The notes: generated by a model not told the origin, from the sequence alone. DNA of 64,000 nt from Pseudomonas sp. CCI4.2 (GCF_034350045.1 NZ_CP133781.1:5196501-5260500), one strand, 5' to 3'; positions 35,284-44,902 are shown, counted from the stretch's first letter. Made by a program: numbers and translations.

Positions 35284-36504
35284 TCACCCCAACCGCAAAA
35301 ATTGCTTCAGTTGATCACTCTGAGCCAGGGCATCGCGGCGGCCCAGTTCGATCAATTCGCTGCAATAACCCGCCTCGAATAGCAAATAACTGAGCACCCC
35401 GGCGCCACTGGTTTTTGTCGCGCCAGGCCCGCGCAGAAACATCCTCAGCGCGGGAGGGAGTTCATGGCGATGACGGGCGGCGATCTCATCAATGGGCTGA
35501 CTCGGCGAGATTACCAACACCTCCACCGGCGCCAGGCCCAGGGTGCGTACCGGCTGTTCTCCCGGCAACATATGGCTCAACATGTTAAGCCGCTCCAGCA
35601 GCTCGATATCACTTTCGAGACTGTCGATGAACGTGCTGTTGAGCATGTGCCCGCCGATCTGCGCAAGGGTCGGTTGCGCGCCGACCATCACCCGTTGCAG
35701 CGGATTATTGGTTTCAACGCCACGCGGATTGCCGCTGACCCCCACCACCAATACCCGATTGGCCCCCAAGTGCAGCGCCGGACTGATCGGCGCGGATTGC
35801 CGCACGGCACCGTCGCCAAAAAATTCCTGCTCGATTTTGACCGGTGCAAACAGCAGAGGAATCGCGGAACTGGCGAGCAGGTGATCCACCGTCAATTGGG
35901 TCGGCAAGCCGATCCGGCGATGACGCAGCCACGAATCAATCGTGCCTTTGCCCTGATAAAACGTCACCGCCTGCCCCGACTCGTAACCGAAAGCGGTCAC
36001 TGCCACGGCGCGCAAATGCTTGGCGGCAATGGCGCGATCAATCCCGTCAAGGTCCAGCCGCGAGCTGAGTAGATCACGCAGCGGCGAGCTGTTAAGCAAC
36101 GCCACCGGAACTTGCGAACCCACGCCTAACAAGCTGTGACCGACGAAGCGACCGGCCTGCCGAATCACTCCAGCCCAATCGCTGCGCAGCACTTGATGGC
36201 TGCGAAAGCCTTGCCAAAAGTCGACCAGTTGATGAATCGCGGTACAGAAATGTGCCGCGCCGCTCGCCAGTTTGACCGCGTTAATGGCGCCTGCCGACGT
36301 GCCCACGATCACCGGAAAGGGATTGGGTGCGCCCGCAGGCAGCAACTCGGCGATTCCGGCAAGGACACCAACCTGATAGGCCGCCCGCGCGCCGCCGCCC
36401 GAAAGGATGAGCCCGGTGATGGGCTCTGCCGCGCTACTGACAGCAACGCCACCGACTAACTCGCCAGTGTGGGTGATGATTTGTTCTGCGGCGGCGGTCG
36501 GCAT
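35284..36504 (-). CDS. Patatin-like phospholipase
   Basis: Ser/Asp-dyad lipid acyl hydrolase of 406 residues. It shows the oxyanion motif GGGARAAY (about residue 36), the nucleophile Ser70 in GTSAG and the catalytic Asp231 in GDGAV. No signal peptide is present, so it is probably cytoplasmic or membrane-associated. It is the second gene after the lpxL-type acyltransferase on the same strand (10 bp apart), which points to a shared role in membrane lipid remodelling. Weak ribosome-binding site; the ATG at 36504 is the only sensible start. Confidence 0.88.
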   Translation of the reverse strand: MPTAAAEQIITHTGELVGGVAVSSAAEPITGLILSGGGARAAYQVGVLAGIAELLPAGAPNPFPVIVGTSAGAINAVKLASGAAHFCTAIHQLVDFWQGFRSHQVLRSDWAGVIRQAGRFVGHSLLGVGSQVPVALLNSSPLRDLLSSRLDLDGIDRAIAAKHLRAVAVTAFGYESGQAVTFYQGKGTIDSWLRHRRIGLPTQLTVDHLLASSAIPLLFAPVKIEQEFFGDGAVRQSAPISPALHLGANRVLVVGVSGNPRGVETNNPLQRVMVGAQPTLAQIGGHMLNSTFIDSLESDIELLERLNMLSHMLPGEQPVRTLGLAPVEVLVISPSQPIDEIAARHRHELPPALRMFLRGPGATKTSGAGVLSYLLFEAGYCSELIELGRRDALAQSDQLKQFLRLG

Positions 36505-36514
36505 TTTTTATTGA

Positions 36515-37462
36515 TTAACCTTTCTTTTGAAGATCCCGCCTCTTATACAGCTTCGGCTCCCCCGGTGGTCGGCTTTTAAAGCGTCGATGGGCCCACAGGT
36601 ATTGGGCCGGACACTCAAGTACCGCGCGCTCGACAAACTGGTTGATCCGCAAACAATCGACCTCGTCACTTTCGCCGGGGAAATTGCTAAACGGCGGGTG
36701 AATCACCAGCCGATAACCGCTGCCGTCGTCCAGACGCTGCTGAGTAAACGGAATTACCCGCGCGCGGCCCAGTTTGGCGAACTTGCTGGTGGCCGTGACC
36801 GTCGCCGCCGGAATGCCAAAGAACGGCACAAACACACTTTGTTTGGCGCCGTAGTCCTGATCCGGTGCATACCAGATGGCGTGCCCAGCGCGCAGGACTT
36901 TGAACATGCCGCGCACGTCTTCGCGCTCTACCGCGAGGGAATCAAGGTTGTGGCGCTCACGACCACGGCGCTGGATGTAATCAAACAGCGGGTTGTCGTG
37001 CTCGCGGTACATGCCATCGATGGTGTGCTTCTGGCCTAACAACGCCGCGCCGATTTCAAGCGTGGTGAAATGCAACGCCATGAGGATCACGCCCTGACCG
37101 TCCAACTGCGCTTGCTTGAGGTGCTGCAGACCTTCGATGTGCGCCAGCTTGGCCAATCGTTGAGGGGACCACCACCAACTCATGGCCATTTCGAAGAAAG
37201 CGACGCCGGTGGAGGCGAAATTTTCTTTGAGTAGATGCTTACGTTCGTCGGATGAAAGGTGCGCAAAACACAACTCGAGGTTGCGCCCGGCAATGCGTCG
37301 ACGGTCGTCGGCAAACCGGTACATCACCAGCCCCAGCACCCGGCCAATTGCCACAAGCACTCGAAAGGGTAACTGAACGACCAGCCAGAGCAAGCCCAGG
37401 CCCGCCCAAAGCGGCCAAAAGCGTGGATGAAGAAAGTGAGCTCGAAATCGCGGGCGGTCCAT
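36515..37462 (-). CDS. Lipid A lauroyl/myristoyl acyltransferase (LpxL/HtrB family)
   Basis: Adds a secondary acyl chain to the Kdo2-lipid IVA precursor or a relative at the inner membrane. After an N-terminal membrane segment (about residues 12-40) it has the acyltransferase motif HFTTLE (HX4E as in LpxL), followed by GMYREHDNPLFD and the RRGRER-type basic patch. The start is the ATG at 37462 (MDRPRFRAHF), giving 315 residues; the open frame extends far upstream to 37762 but runs through the divergent minC gene. Pseudomonads carry more than one LpxL homologue, so the acylated position cannot be named. Confidence 0.88.
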   Translation of the reverse strand: MDRPRFRAHFLHPRFWPLWAGLGLLWLVVQLPFRVLVAIGRVLGLVMYRFADDRRRIAGRNLELCFAHLSSDERKHLLKENFASTGVAFFEMAMSWWWSPQRLAKLAHIEGLQHLKQAQLDGQGVILMALHFTTLEIGAALLGQKHTIDGMYREHDNPLFDYIQRRGRERHNLDSLAVEREDVRGMFKVLRAGHAIWYAPDQDYGAKQSVFVPFFGIPAATVTATSKFAKLGRARVIPFTQQRLDDGSGYRLVIHPPFSNFPGESDEVDCLRINQFVERAVLECPAQYLWAHRRFKSRPPGEPKLYKRRDLQKKG

Positions 37463-37571
37463 TAAAGCTTCCGTCAAGACAGTGGCCGCGCATTCTACAT
37501 TGTTCAGCTTGGCTTGCGGCCTGCGGGCGTTCTCGTTATAAGTCTCGGCACTTTTAGCGACAAGCTGCTTT

Positions 37572-38321
37572 ATGCCGACCATGAGCCAAATCGAATTGCA
37601 AGACCAGGATCCAGTGTTCCAGTTGAAGGGCAGCATGCTTGCCATCACGGTGCTTGAGCTGGCCCGAAACAACCTCGAAGCCCTTGATCGCCAACTGGCG
37701 GCAAAGGTCGCCCTGGCCCCCAATTTTTTCAGCAATACGCCGCTGGTGCTGGCGCTGGACAAGCTACCGGCCGGTGAAGGCGCAGTGGACTTGCCCGGCC
37801 TGATGCGCGTCTGCCGTCAACACGGCTTGCGCACCTTGGCGATTCGCGCCAATCGCATTGAAGACATCGCCGCGGCAATTGCCATCGATCTGCCGGTACT
37901 GCCACCGTCAGGCGCACGGGAGCGCCAGCTAGAGCCTGCGGACGGTGAAGCGGCGAAGAAAAAACCGGAAAAACCGCCTGAGCCGACGATCAAACCGACC
38001 AAGATCATTACCTCGCCCGTGCGCGGCGGCCAGCAGATTTACGCTCAGGGCTGCGACCTGGTGGTCATCGCCTCGGTCAGTCCCGGCGCGGAACTTCTGG
38101 CCGATGGCAACATCCATGTGTATGGCCCAATGCGCGGAAGAGCGCTGGCCGGAATCAAGGGTGACACCAAAGCACGCATTTTTTGCCAGCAACTGGGCGC
38201 TGAACTGGTTTCCATCGCTGGGCAATACAAGGTTTCCGAAGACCTGCGCAGAGATCCGCTGTGGGGTGCCGGGGTACAGGTCAGCCTGTCCGGTGACGTG
38301 TTGAACATCACCCGTCTTTAA
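37572..38321 (+). CDS. minC: Septum-site inhibitor MinC
   Basis: Inhibits FtsZ ring assembly away from midcell. It has an N-terminal FtsZ-binding domain (about residues 8-110), a Pro/Lys-rich linker (EKPPEPTIKP) and a C-terminal beta-helical dimer and MinD-binding domain starting at about 138 with VRGGQQIYAQG and the MRGRALAG motif. At 249 residues it is normal. It is divergent from the lpxL-type gene, with minD 201 bp downstream. Confidence 0.95.
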   Translation: MPTMSQIELQDQDPVFQLKGSMLAITVLELARNNLEALDRQLAAKVALAPNFFSNTPLVLALDKLPAGEGAVDLPGLMRVCRQHGLRTLAIRANRIEDIAAAIAIDLPVLPPSGARERQLEPADGEAAKKKPEKPPEPTIKPTKIITSPVRGGQQIYAQGCDLVVIASVSPGAELLADGNIHVYGPMRGRALAGIKGDTKARIFCQQLGAELVSIAGQYKVSEDLRRDPLWGAGVQVSLSGDVLNITRL

Positions 38322-38522
38322 CGGATACTGCCGCTTTTTTAAAGCATCTCTGATTCGTTGCAAAATCGTAGCAAATGTCGTCGGAAATCGAGAAAAACCA
38401 GGATTATCTGCCCGTTAAACCTGATTCAGGCTTCACGATTTCCAGCATTGCTCGGTGGTTGCCGTTTCAAAGGGATGCCCTTCAGGGACTAACTGTCCTT
38501 TTTCCTCTAGGGGTGAAACACC

Positions 38523-39338
38523 TTGGCCAAGATTCTCGTGGTTACATCCGGCAAGGGTGGTGTGGGTAAGACCACCACCAGCGCCGCTATCGGTACCGGT
38601 CTCGCATTGCGCGGCCACAGAACAGTGATTGTCGACTTCGACGTCGGCTTGCGTAACCTCGATTTGATCATGGGCTGTGAACGCCGCGTGGTGTACGACT
38701 TCGTCAACGTGGTAAACGGCGAAGCGACACTGACCCAGGCCCTGATCAAAGACAAACGCCTGGAAAATCTTTACGTGTTGGCCGCTAGCCAGACGCGCGA
38801 TAAAGACGCGCTGACCCAAGAAGGTGTTGAGAAAATCCTGATGGAATTGAAAGACACGTTTGAATACGTGGTCTGCGATTCCCCGGCGGGCATCGAAAAA
38901 GGCGCACACCTGGCGATGTATTTCGCCGATGAAGCCATTGTCGTGACCAACCCGGAAGTGTCGTCGGTACGTGACTCGGACCGCATGCTTGGCCTGTTGG
39001 CTAGCAAGTCCCGTCGTGCCGAGAAAGGCGAAGACCCGATCAAAGAGCACTTGCTGCTGACCCGTTACAACCCTGAGCGCGTCACCAAAGGTGAAATGCT
39101 CGGCGTTGAAGACGTTGAAGAAATCCTCGCCATTCGTTTGCTGGGCGTGATTCCTGAGTCGCAAGCGGTGCTGAAGGCCTCCAACCAGGGCATTCCGGTC
39201 ATTCTCGATGACCAGAGCGACGCCGGTCAGGCGTACAGCGATGCCGTGGACCGTTTACTCGGCAAAGAAGTGGCTCATCGGTTTATCGATGCGCAGAAAA
39301 AAGGATGGTTCCAGCGGGTCTTTGGAGGTCGTGAATGA
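38523..39338 (+). CDS. minD: Septum-site determining ATPase MinD
   Basis: Membrane-cycling ATPase that recruits MinC and is released by MinE. It has the deviant Walker A with Lys11 and Lys16 in GKGGVGKTT, switch I DFDVGLRN, switch II CDSPAGIE and a C-terminal amphipathic membrane-targeting helix (KKGWFQRVFGG). The start codon is TTG at 38523, supported by AGGGGTG at 38509-38515 and by the conserved MAKILVVTSG. It overlaps minE by 4 nt (ATGA). Confidence 0.96.
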   Translation: MAKILVVTSGKGGVGKTTTSAAIGTGLALRGHRTVIVDFDVGLRNLDLIMGCERRVVYDFVNVVNGEATLTQALIKDKRLENLYVLAASQTRDKDALTQEGVEKILMELKDTFEYVVCDSPAGIEKGAHLAMYFADEAIVVTNPEVSSVRDSDRMLGLLASKSRRAEKGEDPIKEHLLLTRYNPERVTKGEMLGVEDVEEILAIRLLGVIPESQAVLKASNQGIPVILDDQSDAGQAYSDAVDRLLGKEVAHRFIDAQKKGWFQRVFGGRE

Positions 39339-39589
39339 ATATTTTTGACTTCTTTCGTGACCGTAAAAAAGAAAGCACTGCTTCGGTAGCGAAAGAGCGT
39401 CTACAGATCATCGTGGCGCATGAACGCGGCCAACGTAGCACACCGGACTATCTGCCCGCGCTGCAAAAAGAGTTGGTGGAAGTGATTCGCAAGTACGTCA
39501 ACATCGAGTCCGACCAAGTGCACGTCGCCCTGGAAAGCCAGGGCAGCTGTTCGATTCTGGAACTCAATATCACCCTGCCCGATCGTTGA
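39335..39589 (+). CDS. minE: Cell-division topological factor MinE
   Basis: Drives MinD release and Min oscillation. Its 84 residues comprise the N-terminal membrane-binding helix (MNIFDFFRDRK), the MinD-contact segment (VAKERLQIIVAHER) and the C-terminal dimer domain. Start overlaps the minD stop. A large inverted repeat follows 14 nt after the stop. Confidence 0.96.
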   Translation: MNIFDFFRDRKKESTASVAKERLQIIVAHERGQRSTPDYLPALQKELVEVIRKYVNIESDQVHVALESQGSCSILELNITLPDR

Positions 39590-39603
39590 TCAAGCAGTTG
39601 CCC

Positions 39604-39652
39604 ACGGCGGTAGCGCGCACCCTTTGATTCAGTTGGTGCGCGCTACCGCCGT
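39604..39652. terminator. 18-bp perfect inverted repeat after minE, probable terminator or mRNA stabiliser
   Basis: ACGGCGGTAGCGCGCACC (39604-39621) and its exact complement (39635-39652) enclose a 13-nt loop. No T run follows on either strand. It could act as a processing or stabilising hairpin at the end of minCDE rather than a classical terminator. rluA starts 33 nt later. Confidence 0.65.
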
Positions 39653-39684
39653 TGGCGTTTCTAGCGCTTCGAGGTTTGTTGCAC

Positions 39685-40320
39685 ATGCCGTTGTCGAACA
39701 TCCGCATCATTCATCAGGACGCCGGCGTTCTGGTGGTCGATAAGCCGACCCTGCTGCTTTCCGTCCCCGGCCGTGCCGATGACAACAAGGATTGCCTGAT
39801 TACTCGCTTGCAGGAAAACGGTTACCCCGAAGCCCGCATCGTCCATCGTCTGGATTGGGAAACCTCGGGCATCATTCTGTTGGCACGGGACCCGGATACC
39901 CATCGCGAACTGTCGCGGCAGTTTCATGACCGTGAAACGGAAAAGGCTTACACCGCGCTGTGCTGGGGCCAACCGGAATTGGACAGCGGCAGCATCGATT
40001 TGCCGTTGCGTTACGACCCACCGACCAAACCCCGGCATGTGGTTGATCATGAATTCGGCAAACACGCGCTGACGTTCTGGAAAGTGCTTGAACGCTGCGG
40101 CGATTACTGCCGCGTGGAATTGACACCGATTACCGGCCGTTCACATCAGTTGCGGGTACACATGCTGTCCATCGGTCATCCCCTGTTGGGCGATGGTTTG
40201 TACGCGCACCCCCAAGCATTGGCGGCCTTCCCGCGCCTGTGCCTGCACGCCAGCATGCTGAGCTTCACCCATCCGCAAACCAGCGAGCGGTTGCGTTTTG
40301 AGTGCCCTGCGCCGTTTTAA
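39685..40320 (+). CDS. rluA: RluA-family RNA pseudouridine synthase
   Basis: Isomerises uridine to pseudouridine in rRNA and/or tRNA. It starts at the ATG at 39685 after GAGG at 39671-39674 and has 211 residues. The catalytic Asp57 lies in HRLDWETSG; the TGRSHQLRVHML and GHPLLGDGLY motifs complete the family signature. No S4 domain is present, as in RluA itself. The position after minE matches PAO1. Confidence 0.9.
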   Translation: MPLSNIRIIHQDAGVLVVDKPTLLLSVPGRADDNKDCLITRLQENGYPEARIVHRLDWETSGIILLARDPDTHRELSRQFHDRETEKAYTALCWGQPELDSGSIDLPLRYDPPTKPRHVVDHEFGKHALTFWKVLERCGDYCRVELTPITGRSHQLRVHMLSIGHPLLGDGLYAHPQALAAFPRLCLHASMLSFTHPQTSERLRFECPAPF

Positions 40321-40336
40321 GTTGAAACTGTTTCGC

Positions 40337-40400
40337 GACCTTCGCAGGCCTGCTCCCACAGGGTTAACCGCGACCGGTGGGAGCAGGCTTGCCTGCGAAG
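40337..40400. repeat. Facing pair of REP elements (REPIN-like)
   Basis: CCTTCGCAGGCCTGCTCCCAC at about 40340-40360 faces GTGGGAGCAGGCTTGCCTGCGAAGG at about 40376-40400, giving a long imperfect hairpin between rluA and apeB. This is the clearest doublet in the window. Confidence 0.85.
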
Positions 40401-40491
40401 GCATCAGTACAGACACCATAAAACCCCACCGTGTGACCACACGACGCAGGCCAATACGGTAAACTCGCGCCATCGCTGTCTGGAGTCACTT

Positions 40492-41781
40492 ATGCGCGAA
40501 ACGTTGAATCAAGGCCTGATCGATTTCCTCAAGGCCTCCCCCACCCCTTTTCATGCCACCGCCAGTCTTGTCCAACGACTGGAAGCGGCCGGTTATCAGC
40601 GTCTTGACGAACGTGAAACCTGGACCACCGAAGCCGGTGGCCGGTATTACGTTACTCGTAACGATTCGGCGATTGTCGCGTTTAAGCTGGGACGTCTTTC
40701 GCCCGTGGCCGGCGGCATCCGCTTGGTCGGTGCGCATACCGACAGCCCCTGCCTGCGGGTCAAGCCACAGCCTGAGTTGCAACGCCAGGGTTTCTGGCAG
40801 TTGGGCGTCGAAGTCTATGGCGGCGCATTGCTCGCCCCGTGGTTCGACCGCGACTTGTCACTGGCGGGTCGGGTGACCTTCCGCCGTGACGGCAAGGTCG
40901 AAAGCCAACTGATCGATTTCCAGTTACCCATTGCGATCATTCCAAGCCTGGCGATCCACCTGAATCGCACCGCCAACGAAGGCTGGGCGATCAATGCCCA
41001 AAACGAGTTGCCGCCGATTCTGGCCCAGGTCGCCGGTGATGAACGCGTAGACTTCCGTGCCTTGCTCACAGAACAACTGGGCCGCGAACACGGTCTCAAC
41101 GCCGACGTGGTGCTGGATTACGAACTGAGCTTTTACGACACCCAAAGCGCCGCGGTTATTGGCCTGCACGGTGATTTTATTGCCGGTGCGCGGCTCGACA
41201 ACCTGCTGTCGTGCTTTGCCGGTTTACAGGCATTGTTGACCGCCGAAACCGACGAGACCTGCTTGCTGGTGTGCACGGACCACGAGGAAGTCGGCTCGTC
41301 GTCTACCTGTGGCGCAGACGGCCCGATGCTGGAGCAGATTCTTCAGCGCCTGCTGCCTGACGGCGAAGATTACGTACGCACTGTTCAAAAATCCCTGCTG
41401 GTTTCGGCGGACAATGCCCATGGCATCCACCCCAACTACGCCGAGAAGCACGACAGCAATCACGGCCCGAAACTCAATGCCGGCCCGGTGATCAAGGTCA
41501 ACAACAACCAGCGCTACGCCACCAGCAGCGAGACGGCCGGTTTTTTCCGCCATTTATGCATGGCCCAAGAAGTCCCGGTGCAGAGCTTTGTGATGCGCAG
41601 CGACATGGCCTGTGGCTCGACCATCGGCCCGATCACCGCCAGTCATTTGGGTGTTCGCACCGTCGATATCGGCTTGCCGACCTTCGCCATGCACTCGATC
41701 CGTGAACTGGCAGGCAGCCATGACCTGGCGCATCTGGTAAAAGTGCTTACCGCGTTTTATGCGAGCCATGATTTGCCGTAA
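40492..41781 (+). CDS. apeB: M18-family aminopeptidase
   Basis: Dinuclear zinc aminopeptidase of 429 residues, the bacterial counterpart of aspartyl aminopeptidase. Ligands and catalytic residues can be seen: His in VGAHTDSPCLRVKP, Asp in GARLDNLLS, the Glu pair in TDHEEVGSS, Asp in SDMACGS and His in AMHSIREL. The start at 40492 follows a weak GGAG. It is monocistronic between a REP pair and the MscS gene. Confidence 0.9.
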   Translation: MRETLNQGLIDFLKASPTPFHATASLVQRLEAAGYQRLDERETWTTEAGGRYYVTRNDSAIVAFKLGRLSPVAGGIRLVGAHTDSPCLRVKPQPELQRQGFWQLGVEVYGGALLAPWFDRDLSLAGRVTFRRDGKVESQLIDFQLPIAIIPSLAIHLNRTANEGWAINAQNELPPILAQVAGDERVDFRALLTEQLGREHGLNADVVLDYELSFYDTQSAAVIGLHGDFIAGARLDNLLSCFAGLQALLTAETDETCLLVCTDHEEVGSSSTCGADGPMLEQILQRLLPDGEDYVRTVQKSLLVSADNAHGIHPNYAEKHDSNHGPKLNAGPVIKVNNNQRYATSSETAGFFRHLCMAQEVPVQSFVMRSDMACGSTIGPITASHLGVRTVDIGLPTFAMHSIRELAGSHDLAHLVKVLTAFYASHDLP

Positions 41782-41838
41782 CGCAACCCCCTGTGTTTGT
41801 TACGCAACAGTCATTTCGCTTTTGAGGTTCTCTGCCCA

Positions 41839-43995
41839 GTGCCTGTTTTCTTGCGTCTATTGCTGCTCTGTCTTGTGGGGCTACTGCCCTTTACCACCGC
41901 TCAGGCGGTGAGCCTGCCGGGCATTCTTGCGGGTTCGTCAAAGGCCCAACCGCAGGCGCAGGAGCCGTTAGGGCAGTCTCTCGACGACGTGATCAAGACC
42001 CTGGAAAACGATCAACAGCGCACTAAACTGCTCGATGACCTGAAAAAGCTTCGCGACACCGCCAGAAAAGCCCAACCCCCCGCCGAGGAAGGCGTGCTCG
42101 GTTTGATCGGCAGCACCTTCAGCGGTTTCGAAAAACAATTTTCAGGCGAGGAGAGCCCGGCGAGTCGCTGGTCCGAAGAGTTCTCCCTGGCCCGAGAAGA
42201 ATTGGTAGCGCTTACCCCGCCGGCCGATCAGTGGTTGCCAGTGATTCTCGGCTTCGCCGTGGTGTTGATGATTTGGGGCCTGCTGGCGGCGGGGTTGATC
42301 TGGTTTGGCCACCGAGTGCGTGTTCGTTACGGCTTGTCCGAAGACCTGCCGCAACACCCGCGACTCTGGGACATGCTGCGCTTCGCCCTGCGAAAACTGG
42401 GGCCGTGGCTGGTGGCATTGATCATCACGGTGTACTTGAGCTATTCCCTGCCCTCCTCGCTGGGCAAGGACCTGGCAATGGTCTTGGCCTACGCGCTGGT
42501 GGTCGGCACGCTGTTTTCAGCGGTGTGCGTGATTGCCTTTTCCTTGCTGGACGGCCCTCACCGCCATCGCGCGCTGTATATCTTGCGCCATCAGGCGTTT
42601 CGGCCGCTGTGGACCATCGGCAGTTTTGCCGCCTTCGGCGAGGCATTGAGTGACCCTCGTCTGGTTGCCAGCCTCGGCGAGCACCTGGCGCATACCGCCG
42701 CCACCTTTGCCAATGTAATGGCGGCGATCTCCACCGGGCTGTTCATCCTGCGATTCCGTCGGCCGATTGCCCATTTGATCCGTAATCAGCCGCTGTCTCG
42801 CCGCCTGACCCGCCGCGCATTGAGCGACACCATCGAGATTCTCGGCACCTATTGGTACGTGCCGGCACTGATGCTGGTGGGCGTGTCGTTGTTTGCGACG
42901 TTTTTCTCGGCCGGAGATACCAGCACCGCATTGCGCCAGTCGCTCATCTGCACAGTGTTGCTGGTGCTGTGCATGGTCATCCACGGTTTGGTACGGCGTC
43001 ATGCGTTGCGACCGCATCACGGGCACAAACGCCATGCGCTGTACTCGGAACGGCTGAAAAACTTTATCTACACCCTGGCACACCTTGCGGTTTGGCTGCT
43101 GTTTACCGAGTTGGGCCTGCGCGTATGGGGGATGTCGCTGATTCGCTTCGCCGAAGGCGACGGTCACGAAATCGTGGTCAAGCTGTTCAGCCTCGGCGCG
43201 ACGCTGCTGTTTGCCTGGCTGGTGTGGATTCTCAGCGACACCGCCGTGCATCACGCGCTGACCCGTTCGCGCAAAGGTCTGGCCAACGCCCGCGCACAAA
43301 CCATGATGCCGCTGATCCGCAACGTGCTGTTCGTGGCGATTTTCATCATCGCGTTGATTGTCGCACTGGCGAACATGGGCATGAACGTGACCCCGCTGCT
43401 GGCCGGCGCGGGTGTCATCGGCCTGGCCATCGGCTTCGGTGCGCAATCGTTGGTGGCGGACTTAATCACCGGCCTGTTCATCATCATCGAAGACTCATTG
43501 GCCATCGATGATTACGTAGACGTCGGTGGACACATGGGCACCGTCGAGGGGCTGACCATTCGCACCGTGCGCTTGCGCGACATCGACGGTATCGTCCACA
43601 CCATCCCGTTCAGCGAAATCAAAAGCATCAAAAACTACTCGCGGGAATTCGGTTACGCGATCTTCCGCATCGCCATCCCGTTCAACATGAACATTGATGA
43701 CGCGATCAAGGTAGTCCGCGAAGTCGGCCACAAAATGCGCACCGACCCGCTGGAGCGCCGCAACATCTGGTCGCCGCTGGAGATTCAAGGCATCGAGAGC
43801 TTTGAGTCCGGCAGCGCGATATTACGGGCCCGCTTCAAGACCGCCCCGATCAAACAATGGGAAGTGTCCCGGGCGTTCAACCTGTCGTTGAAGCGGCACC
43901 TGGATGAGGCGGGTCTGGACCTGGCAACACCGAGGTTGAGTGTGCAAGTGAATGCAGTGGCAGGTAGCGTGACCAAGGTCGGGGAAAATCTGTAG
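41839..43995 (+). CDS. Large MscS-family mechanosensitive channel
   Basis: Osmotic-release channel of the MscS superfamily, about 718 residues from the GTG at 41839 (GAGG at 41824-41827). A TTG 42 nt upstream is the alternative, but the GTG places the signal peptide (to about TAQA) at the N-terminus. A periplasmic coiled-coil region (about 50-125) is followed by about ten helices. The pore helix and beta domain are classical: GAGVIGLAIGFGAQSLVADLI, then ITGLFIIIED. It is thus an MscK/YbdG-like long form. The stop codon TAG is the first part of interspersed repeat R1, so the repeat abuts or has replaced the natural 3' end. Confidence 0.87.
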   Translation: MPVFLRLLLLCLVGLLPFTTAQAVSLPGILAGSSKAQPQAQEPLGQSLDDVIKTLENDQQRTKLLDDLKKLRDTARKAQPPAEEGVLGLIGSTFSGFEKQFSGEESPASRWSEEFSLAREELVALTPPADQWLPVILGFAVVLMIWGLLAAGLIWFGHRVRVRYGLSEDLPQHPRLWDMLRFALRKLGPWLVALIITVYLSYSLPSSLGKDLAMVLAYALVVGTLFSAVCVIAFSLLDGPHRHRALYILRHQAFRPLWTIGSFAAFGEALSDPRLVASLGEHLAHTAATFANVMAAISTGLFILRFRRPIAHLIRNQPLSRRLTRRALSDTIEILGTYWYVPALMLVGVSLFATFFSAGDTSTALRQSLICTVLLVLCMVIHGLVRRHALRPHHGHKRHALYSERLKNFIYTLAHLAVWLLFTELGLRVWGMSLIRFAEGDGHEIVVKLFSLGATLLFAWLVWILSDTAVHHALTRSRKGLANARAQTMMPLIRNVLFVAIFIIALIVALANMGMNVTPLLAGAGVIGLAIGFGAQSLVADLITGLFIIIEDSLAIDDYVDVGGHMGTVEGLTIRTVRLRDIDGIVHTIPFSEIKSIKNYSREFGYAIFRIAIPFNMNIDDAIKVVREVGHKMRTDPLERRNIWSPLEIQGIESFESGSAILRARFKTAPIKQWEVSRAFNLSLKRHLDEAGLDLATPRLSVQVNAVAGSVTKVGENL

Positions 43996-44144
43996 GAGGG
44001 TCCGCCACGTCTTCGACGCCGCGCTGTCGCGCAGCAAACTGTGTGGCACTTTGTGTGGTTTGAGGTTGCAGGGTGTCAGGACTGAAGCCTTCCCGAATAA
44101 ATTCGGTCTCACAGATGTTGGCGATGCACAGATTTCTGTAGGAG
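43990..44144. repeat. Interspersed repeat R1, copy 2
   Basis: Second copy of the 150-bp repeat at 15008-15161, with the same order of blocks from CTGTAGGAGGGTCCGCCACG to GATTTCTGTAGGAGC. Its first bases encode the last sense codon and stop of the MscS gene. Confidence 0.85.
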
Positions 44145-44172
44145 CCGAAGTTGGCCCCTACAGAGGGTGTTT

Positions 44173-44892
44173 TTACCCCTCCACCACCGCGCTCACATGT
44201 ATCGCATCATGCCGCCAATATTCGATATCACAGTCAATCAGCCTGCCCTGCTGATCATGGTTAACCCGTTCGATACGTAATCCTGGACTGCCCAGCGACA
44301 CTTTCAACGCCGCCGCCGCGTCGATCTGTAACGCGGTCGGGACCATTTCAAAGCGAACCTTCCCGTACCGAATGCCATAGTGGCTCGCATATAACTCAGT
44401 CAGGGACTGATTCAGATCGAAGTCCAATATCTGTGGGAAATACTCTGGGTTGAGGTAGTGCTCCACATACAGCACCAGCCGTTGATCAATCCGTCGCGCG
44501 CGGCAGATCTGGATCACGCTGGAAAATGCGGGCAGTTGCAGCAACCCACACATCTGCGCCGACGCCGGTTGCAAGCGCGCAGAGATAACCAGGGTTTCAG
44601 CGACCCGCCCTTGAGCGCCGACCATGGCGTGAAAGTGGCTGCGGCGCATCAAATCGTACGCCAGGCGCGGCGGCGAAATAAACCAGCCACGCCGTTCCTC
44701 GCGGTACACCAGCCCCTGTGCTTCCAATTGCAGCAACGCTTCGCGCACGGTGATCCGTGTGGTGTTGAAGAGTTCGCTAAGCTTGCGTTCAGCGGGCAGC
44801 TTGCTACTGGGTGGCAACAAGCCATGTTCAATCTGTTCCTGCAAGGCCAGACCGATGGCTGTCACCGCTTTTGGTGCATCGTCACGCATCAA
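44173..44892 (-). CDS. GntR/HutC-family transcriptional regulator
   Basis: Repressor of 239 residues: an N-terminal winged helix (about 10-75; LPAERKLSELFNTTRITVREAL) and a UTRA effector domain (about 95-235, ending IDCDIEYWRHDAIHV). It is divergent from the ABC uptake operon, which it most likely controls. UTRA-GntR proteins next to phosphonate-type transporters often sense the transported compound or a breakdown product. A perfect palindrome lies 11 nt upstream of its start codon, suggesting autoregulation. Confidence 0.9.
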   Translation of the reverse strand: MMRDDAPKAVTAIGLALQEQIEHGLLPPSSKLPAERKLSELFNTTRITVREALLQLEAQGLVYREERRGWFISPPRLAYDLMRRSHFHAMVGAQGRVAETLVISARLQPASAQMCGLLQLPAFSSVIQICRARRIDQRLVLYVEHYLNPEYFPQILDFDLNQSLTELYASHYGIRYGKVRFEMVPTALQIDAAAALKVSLGSPGLRIERVNHDQQGRLIDCDIEYWRHDAIHVSAVVEG

Positions 44893-44902
44893 CGTTACCT
44901 AT

